This document shows positions 57,208-64,000 of a stretch of DNA of 64,000 nt, piece after piece. The notes below the pieces were generated by a model. The model did not search any database and was not told the DNA's origin. It saw nothing but the letters and a program-made list of their open reading frames with translations. The position numbers and the translations under genes were made by a program. The DNA comes from Arctopsyche grandis (taxonomy: Eukaryota > Arthropoda > Insecta > Trichoptera > Hydropsychidae), in the NCBI RefSeq assembly GCF_051622035.1, contig NC_135355.1, positions 41,705,486 to 41,769,485 on the forward strand, read 5' to 3'. Each line of letters opens with the position of its first letter. Within the stretch, counting starts at the first letter, position 1.

Positions 57208-58010
57208 AACGGAAGCACGTTCTGGGTGGAACGTTGGTCTGCAGCAGGATGCTGGGCCACATGACAGGAAGACGGGGCCACCGCAACAAATTTGGACGTT
57301 GGGGAAACGAGCGACTTGGATCAACCACGTGAGGGCATTTGAAACCGAAGAAACGCCAGATCGCGACTTCAACAAGAGAGAGCGGAACAATTGATATACG
57401 TCAACATCGAAAATATCTAGTTGGAAACTAGTGGAAACACGAGTACCTGAAGAAATACATGGACAGTTGCAGCAGTGTTTAGATCATCTCGCAGATGTAA
57501 CGGGAAAATACATCAGAAAGAAATGGATTTCAGTTGGGTCAATGGAACGGAAAAGAAGCACATTCAACAGAGTGACAGACTGTTGGGTGCACATTTACCA
57601 AGGTCAATGGAACGGAAAAGAAACAACCAGCAGAGTGGCAGACTGAGGTGTGCACATTTTCCAGGGTCAAGGGAACGGAAAAGAAGCACCACCAACAGAG
57701 TGGCAGACTGAGGGGTGCACATTTTCCAGGGTCAACCGTCATTTTTGTGAGGATGGTGGCGATTCTTGTGGGACATGGCTTTGGAGCACGTTCTGGGTTG
57801 AACGTTGGTCTGCAGCAGGATGCTGGGCCACATGACAGAGGAACTTTGGGCCACCGTAGCAAATTTGGACGATGGTGACACGAGAGCAATGGACCAAGTC
57901 ACTTTTGTGAGGATGGGAGCGATTCTTGTGGGACATGGCTTTGGAGCACGTTCTGGGTTGAACGTTGGTCTGCAGCAGGATGCTGGGCCACATGACAGGA
58001 ATACGGGGCT
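57208..58010 (+). repeat. 160-bp tandem units with a third, separate copy
   Basis: GCACGTTCTGGGT to GCTGGGCCACATGACAG occurs at about 57209, 57785 and 57945; the last two lie in a 160-bp tandem. The frames encode ARSG(L/W)NVGLQQDAGPHDR each time. Confidence 0.9.
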
Positions 58011-58144
58011 GCCATAGCAAATTTGGACTTTGGTGATACGAGCAACATGGACCAAACACGTGAGAAATTTTGGACCGAAGAGCTAACAAATAATGATTTC
58101 CAAATGTAAAACATCGGATGACTAATTTTAGGGGATTAGAAATG

Positions 58145-58460
58145 TAATGTAACTGTTTCCATTGTAAAGGTGATGTAAATTGAAGGGTAACGAAAGTTTA
58201 ATGCAATTGTTTCCATTGTAAAGGTGACGTAAGGTGAAGTGTAATGAAAGTTTTATGTAATTGTTTCCATTGTAAAGGTGACGTAAATTGAAGTTTAACG
58301 AAAGTTAATGTAATTGTTTCCATTGTAAAGGTGACGTTAATCTAACTGTAACAGAATTTAAATTGTAAAGGTAACGTTAATGTAACGGTAATAGATTTTA
58401 AATGTCATTGTTTCCATTGTAACTGTAAAAATAACGACTGTAATTGTAAATGTAACTTTG
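58145..58460 (+). repeat. Tandem repeat of about 60 bp, five diverged units
   Basis: The unit contains GTTTCCATTGTAAAGGTGA and GTAACGAAAGTTTAATG and decays to the right. Confidence 0.85.
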
Positions 58461-58549
58461 ACTGATATCAAAGATAAATGTAACTACTGTAGATTTATCA
58501 GTTCGGATTTGTTGGTCAATCGGGACGATTTGACCTAAGAGGGAGGCAA

Positions 58550-59086
58550 TGTAACGTACGCCGCGGATTAAGCGAATAGAATCCCAGAGACTGTGTGACC
58601 GTTCAAAGATTACCTGTAACGGATATCTGTTAACGGATTAACTAAATGCATACCGTGCGACTGGTATAAGTGGGTTTTAAGGATTAGCGACAAGCTAAGT
58701 GCATGAAACAATGATTGCACTTCTCATACCGTGGGAATACATATCCGAATACGTGACTATACAGTAGGTAAACAGATTAGACGTCCTGAGAGACCGTGAG
58801 ACCGGTGTAAGTGGTTTTAGGGATTAGCGACAAGCTAAGTGCATGAAAGCTAAACAATGATTGCACTTCTCATACCGTGGGAATACATATCCGAATACGT
58901 GACTATACAGTAGGTAAACAGATTAGACGTCCTGAGAGATCTACCCCTTATAAGGCGGTACGTAGGCGATATCAGGTCATTCTGGACTGAGCGGTGACAG
59001 TGCGTGTAACTCCTGAATCATCAATAAATGCTGTGAAACGATTGTTGGCCTTTTACTTGGATCCTCCACCCACCCCGTACGCAACA
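58550..59086 (+). repeat. 3' LTR
   Basis: TGTAACGTACGCC to CCGTACGCAACA. It contains a 140-bp internal tandem duplication (units from about 58680 and 58820, GATTAGCGACAAGCTAAGTG), a TTATAAGG block near 58950 as likely core promoter and TCAATAAATGC as likely polyadenylation signal. A related LTR is at 25265-25964 without that duplication. Confidence 0.85.
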
Positions 59087-60061
59087 GTATTAAAGCTAAT
59101 CAGTATTCACTACACAATAACCATGATCGGTGACACATCACTTGCAAAACTTGATTTTAAGTGGCAGTCGTTACATAACAATTCATTCCATAATAATAAC
59201 AATTCAAAACAACATATCAATTCGGAAATCAACGAAAACACAATATCTAATCAATGGTCTGGTATACAAATATTTTAAATATAAAAAAAAACTCATGGGG
59301 TGGCGATTTACGCAATGGTAATTTTAATATACTTATGTACATTATTTATGCACAATAAATAAGGCAAATATAAAAAAAATCTGTATATCTTTTTTGATTC
59401 CTTTTTATTTTATTCCGTTTTATTACTTTATTTTACCATAAATTTTATTATAAATATGTACAATGGATGCTATACAATATGGTATAGTATATATAGCAAA
59501 AGGAAATACAAAGCTACAAAAGCAATTATTTTTTTCAATGTCCTTAATTTAGTTCACTCACCATTAGGTGGGAATTCCTTTTTAAATATTCGGTCGGGCG
59601 CAATATAGTGTATATAGAGTTTAAGGACTATTTGCAGAGAAATGTTATAACATTTCTCTGTCTATGTTACTACGTCATCTGTTGATATCGCGTCGAAAAA
59701 TTACTAAATAATAAAATTTACTACTATTGGTTTGAAACTCGGCTATAGCTCGTGCAGCGAAAGCTGGCACGTACCAATACAAACACGTATATTGTGTCCG
59801 AGAAGATATGAATAAGATTTTTTGTATCTGTTTTCTAGGACAATCAGTTGGTCCCTTTCATACGCACCCACTTTCCGAGCATGACAGAAACAACAATTAT
59901 TTTTTGTATTGCTCAAAGTGTGCACTACAGGATGATTTTTTCCAGTTTCACTGGTCAGTCACCGATCAACCCCCACAAACTGACGTAACGCGTTCTTATA
60001 TTGTTTGCTAATTGGTTAATTGGAGTTATTTCATTAGAATTAGTGGATATATGATAATAAA
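59087..60061. other. Unassigned sequence, possibly the 5' part of a DNA transposon
   Basis: Contains a 26-base perfect palindrome at 59635-59660 and short open frames of no known family. It lies just upstream of a transposase-like frame. Confidence 0.35.
59635..59660. repeat. 26-base perfect palindrome
   Basis: CAGAGAAATGTTA followed directly by its own reverse complement. Confidence 0.95.
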
Positions 60062-60430
60062 ATGCTTTGTAATAAAATTGGATCTGGGAAAACACTAACT
60101 GGACAATCTCGCGAAATTGTGTATAATGTTTTCAACTATTTCATGCATCGTATAGTGAATAGTGAAAGTGACGAAAGAAATAGTTTTATGAAAAATTTAT
60201 ATACTTCAACTGTGGAAGCGACTGGTGTTTCTAATAGAAGTGTTCAGCGAATTGTTAGTGAAGTACGAAATCAATTTGTGGTGGCTAATAAACCGCCAAC
60301 ATCGCAACCTTCAATATCGGAGCCATCAACGACACAACCTATATCTTCAGAGTCATCAGATCCAGCAGCATCCACATCTTCATCGACTGTGCGAGTTGTT
60401 TTAAGGACTTTTATTTATGACAAGTTCTGA
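60062..60430 (+). pseudogene. N-terminal helix-turn-helix fragment of a DDE transposase (probable)
   Basis: 122 codons. REIVYNVFNYFMHRI followed by TVEATGVSNRSVQRIVSEV looks like the N-terminal DNA-binding helix-turn-helix of insect transposases of the Tc1/IS630-related type, in which a V(S/Y)NVY helix precedes an (E)ATGIS..TV.RI recognition helix. A Ser/Pro/Thr-rich linker (SQPSISEPSTTQP) follows. The frame then ends, and the catalytic DDE domain is not seen downstream. I rate the family placement as tentative; it could also be a domesticated fragment. Confidence 0.45.
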
Positions 60431-61166
60431 CTCGGCCACAAAATTCTGAAGCCGACAAACAATTCTATGCAAAATAATGAAAAAATATTTTGATGGTCTA
60501 GGCACCCAACAGTAAACAAATTTGAAATGAGCAAATTAACAACAAAGTGTAGCGCTTTCTTTGCGAATTTATTTTATTATCTTTGTAATGGTCGGGACTT
60601 TACTAATACTAGCCGACAAAGAAGAATGTCTATACATAATAATGAAAAGGACTGCATAATTATCAAAATTCGAACACTTTTAAAATCACTTATTTCCTGT
60701 TTAATATAATTCATATCCTATATATTTTTTTAATTTTTTAATTCTTATTAATTTTTGCGTACGTACGTTTGTTTTACTTATAATTTAAAAAAAACGCTAT
60801 TTATCATTTTATTTGTGGCACGTATTCAAATATTAAATAAATATGCCATCCAAATTACATCATAGAACTTAAAAACATTTCACGATCGGTTGAAATAAAA
60901 TATATAAATATTAGGGTGTTAATTTCAACAGCCTGTATATGAAAAATGCATTTGTGTAAGTACTGTGCACGCGCCTTCTGTAGCTAATATACCTATACTA
61001 CTGTTTTGAAACTAGAAATTCGGTGAACTTGTCTTTCGATATAAAGATATTAGACGAATTTACCATTCGGTCTACAGATTTTCGGTAAAAGCGTCATTAT
61101 TGGAATAGCATTCGGTGAATTGATTTAGATGTATTGCATTCGACCAATTTACCTGCTCCCGAATGC
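60431..61166. other. Intergenic, remnant of the same transposon or unassigned
   Basis: AT-rich; the 60-codon frame at 60527-60709 has no recognisable motif. Confidence 0.3.
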
Positions 61167-63501
61167 GCTTGTTTACTTGATCGATCGGTGCCAGACCGAG
61201 GGCCAATACTCGACAGGAGTCCGGCCTGGCTAGACACCTGCTCTCCCGAAACCATCTCTGCTCGCCATACTCCGGTCTTTGCCGACCGGAAGCTTCCAAT
61301 CTTCGCCATTCGAGTATTCATTTCGATCTTTCACTATGGAGCTGTCCTGATGCTGGCCTTCTCGTCGTCAGCAGCTTCAGCGACGACGAAGGGCCGCCAA
61401 TTACGCCCGAAAACTCAGGTTGGCCGACTCTCGTTTTACTCAAACTCACAATTGTTTCCAGGCTGCTGCTTTGTTCCGGCTTTTAGATTTTTAATCTTTC
61501 AGGCTTTCGTTCCTTATTATTTAGATCCGGAATCCACTCGGGGCGGAGCAGCTGCGGCATAATATTACTATATTAAACTACGACATCTACTTTTTTTTTT
61601 CACTAGCCTCTTCTTACTTCGCTTTCGAATTTTTTTAATCACATAGCGTCTCAATCTGTAAAGAATATACAACTATTTTTTTTCACCCTTGCCCCAACTG
61701 AAATCCGATCCGCTGTAGGAAGACTTGGTTAAAACGTACATGCTACCTCTTTCAACACCTCTCGACCGATAGCATTTCGTATAGAAGCCGTCGTAACCAG
61801 CTATATTAATTACAATATTTTCCGTATCCATTTCCCAAATAGCCACCACAGGTGGATATATGAGAACTGGATATGGAAAATATTGTAAGTAATATTGTCG
61901 TCGGCCCCATGGACATGTTCGAAATTCTATTAGTCGAAATGGGGTGAAAAGGACATATGCGTTTAACCCAAGTCTCATATGTGGCGGATGGCATATAGTC
62001 ATTACTAAGCGAAGGCGGTCAAGTTGTTTTTGCCCAAAAACAATGGTTAACTATTGTCAATTACTATTGTCCTTCATAGGAAGAGAGCAAAAAAAAGGTT
62101 GATAATGGTGAACCATTTTTTTGAGGCAAAAGCAACTCGACCGCCTTCCCTCAGTTATGTCTAAGCTTCGACGCTCAGCGTGCTAAATGTGTTCACTTTT
62201 GTCAACCTTTTTTTCTCCTACTTTCTCGGACAATGGAGAGGTCTATTGTTATTTTATGGCAGCGAATCGGAATCAGCTTGGGGCGGGTCATGAGCTGTTT
62301 TGGCCCATTTCGTAAATAAAATCTGAACGCTCTCTTCCTCCAATATCTACTACTATAGTACTATTTTTTTTAAATATAAAGCGATTACCCGGTTGGGCCC
62401 TTGCGATTTTTTCCGTGCCCCATTTCCATAAAATTTGATCTTCACTTATGTATAATTATTTTTCGCTTTTTGCATAAAATTTTGTATTATCGAGTATATT
62501 CATATGCAAAGGTATTGAGAAAGCTGGAGTTAATTTTGCCGAGTCGTTCTTTTTTTTTCGCATCTCCCACTTTTAATTGTTTTGGCGTGAAATTCTGCGT
62601 TTCGAATTTTAATATTATATTACTGTAAATTAGACGAAAACGTTGAATTTTGTCGTCTTTTCAAAATGGCGGAATTCCCTTCCATACGTGAAACATATTC
62701 CCTACCATATGTGACATGGTAACGTTTCAAATGTTCGCAACTGATTTATGATTTAAAACAGCTCGAGATGCTATTCATGATATGATTTTGAATATTATTG
62801 TTGTATATATTATTGCAATATTGCCGTCCATTGCGTATATTCGACTGCCGACAGATTATCCAATCTACATACATACATATATTCGACCATTTTTGAATCC
62901 CAATAGTACCGGATTGTTCAATTGGATTAAATTATTCCGAGCGGTCACTTTGAAGGTCTTATAGCTTTTCGATATTATTTTTATTTTTATCTACGTATCA
63001 ATTTGTATTACTTATTATAAAAATATGAAATATTTAATATAAAATGGCGAATCATAGGTCATAGTCCCCAAAATATCCTTTGTCTCGATATTATTCAAAT
63101 TCGTCGACTTCGGGTGGACGGTTTTAAAAAGAAAAATCTCAATTTTTCAGAATTGACGAATTTGGAATGTATTTATTAGCTTTTTTTTCAATTTGTGCGC
63201 CTCCATTCCGCAGGGAGATGCGTCCCGGGGAATCCGCCATTTGCAAAATCTATATGCGTTGCACAAAATCCATAAATCACAAGGTGATGCAAGGTCGGCA
63301 TGGCCTGGATGACCCGTCCCTGTGGCGAGTAAAATGTGCGCAGAAGCGGCCTTCGGTACAGTTTGGCGGCGCGCGCATCTTTTCCGGGGAGTGGGGGCAA
63401 GCCGTCGCCAATGCAACGACCATCCATCACCTTGTTATGCTTATTGATTTCGTCTGCCGCCTGTTGCTCTTGCCTCTTCCCTCTTACCTCTTGCCTGCTG
63501 C
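61167..63501 (+). repeat. Segmental duplication, copy 3
   Basis: Matches 43650 to about 46090 of copy 1, starting at CTTGTTTACTTGATCGATCG. It has one unit of the 20-bp minisatellite, the two hairpins and no 131-bp MITE. It is cut by a hAT element at 63502; more of it may lie beyond the window. Confidence 0.92.
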
Positions 63502-64000
63502 CAGTGGCGTAACGTGAATTCCAGGCGCCCCCCCGCAAAATATTTTACGGCGCCCCCCCCATATACACATATTATTTTCTTTTCGCCAAAATAATTTTTC
63601 AAAATACATACCTTTTTACGTAGAAAAATCTGTTCTTCTGGACTTCGCATTGGCAAACACTTCGATTATTTCGTTAAAATTCATTTTATTTGTTCTCTCA
63701 TGTTCAATACTAATCAGCGCTAATGCTTTGAGTCGATGTTGTGACATAGTTGACCTTAAGTAATTTTTAATAAGTTTCAACTTAGAGAACGAGCGCTCAG
63801 CAGTGGCTACAGTTACCGGAAGCGTGAGGAACAAGTTGATTGCGGTGGCGATATCAGGAAATGACGAATTTATAGTGTAAAAATCACAAATGAAGAGCTT
63901 CGCCAAATTATGAACACTGTCGATCTTCTCTATTTTTTCTCTTAAGCACGAACGAAAATCAAGCACCTGGTTAGGTAATGACTTGCCAAAGTCATTGACA
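63502..64000 (-). mobile_element. hAT transposon, 3' end, runs off the window
   Basis: The left edge CAGTGGCGTAACG is a typical hAT terminal inverted repeat and lies exactly where homology to segmental copy 1 stops. The transposase reads leftward towards this end. The predicted 8-bp duplication would be CCTGCTGC (63494-63501); its partner lies outside the window. Confidence 0.85.
63616..64000 (-). CDS. hAT transposase, C-terminal part (partial at window edge)
   Basis: The frame is open on the minus strand from the window edge and ends at 63616. It contains the hAT C-terminal dimerisation domain: LPVTVATAERSFSKLKLIKN followed by YLRSTMSQHRLKALALISIE. This is the form found in transposases annotated as zinc-finger MYM-type 1-like or 52-kDa repressor-like. 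An internal GTG or ATG is not needed, since the frame continues upstream past 63966 (VNDFGKSLPNQVLDF). The catalytic core and BED finger would lie outside the window. No stop or frameshift is visible in this part, so the element could be young. Confidence 0.85.
   Translation of the reverse strand, partial: VNDFGKSLPNQVLDFRSCLREKIEKIDSVHNLAKLFICDFYTINSSFPDIATAINLFLTLPVTVATAERSFSKLKLIKNYLRSTMSQHRLKALALISIEHERTNKMNFNEIIEVFANAKSRRTDFST

Larger units (their letters stand above)
56363..59086 (+). mobile_element. 3' part of an LTR retrotransposon with a tandem-repeat interior
   Basis: A purine-rich tract (AGAGGGAGG, 58538-58546) directly precedes a 537-bp LTR that starts TG and ends CA, the normal layout at a 3' LTR. 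The 2.2-kb interior has no recognisable protease, reverse transcriptase or integrase but several tandem blocks. The 5' LTR and primer-binding site are missing. It may be a non-autonomous element or a truncated one whose interior here lies 3' of pol. Confidence 0.7.

Overview
The window reads as nuclear DNA of an arthropod, most likely an insect. The evidence is AT-rich sequence full of TACATA-type simple repeats, RTE- and Jockey-clade LINEs, many tRNA-headed SINEs, several kinds of cut-and-paste DNA transposon, a spliced 2-Cys peroxiredoxin with four coding exons, and a nuclear-type tRNA-Val(AAC). I cannot fix the order or species. Almost everything outside the peroxiredoxin locus is transposon or unrecognised intergenic DNA.

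Layout. 1-7352 is an old RTE LINE split by a nearly full-length Jockey element (1635-5915) with a 13-bp target-site duplication; the RTE tail runs straight into a long (AT)n tract. 7.6-25 kb is a graveyard of SINEs (several in tail-to-tail inverted pairs), a hAT-type element (8128-9009), TTAA-flanked piggyBac-type elements (13951-14908, 21599-21918, 28939-29053), two Jockey 3' fragments and several dispersed repeat families that I call R-A to R-D. 25-43 kb holds an LTR fragment, tRNA-Val(AAC), more SINEs and several foldback elements.

43.4-49.6 kb is the one clear host protein gene: a peroxiredoxin (exons 48236-48369, 48891-49030, 49213-49381, 49466-49613; 196 aa). A GC-rich block at 43.3 kb has an Inr plus a DPE and a splice donor, and I infer that it is the promoter and non-coding first exon. 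The 4.8-kb intron 1 that this implies was copied twice downstream (53362-55878 and 61167-63501). The first copy is joined by a microhomology deletion to a broken copy of peroxiredoxin exons 3-4 (55879-56362). That pseudogene abuts the 3' part of an LTR retrotransposon made of tandem repeats (56363-59086). The second copy is interrupted by a hAT transposon that runs off the right edge.

The points I think most worth a second look are the intron-derived segmental duplications with their foldback elements, the repeated tail-to-tail SINE arrangement with acceptor-stem-like head flanks, and a 131-bp element with a 10-bp duplication whose empty site is visible in two paralogous copies.
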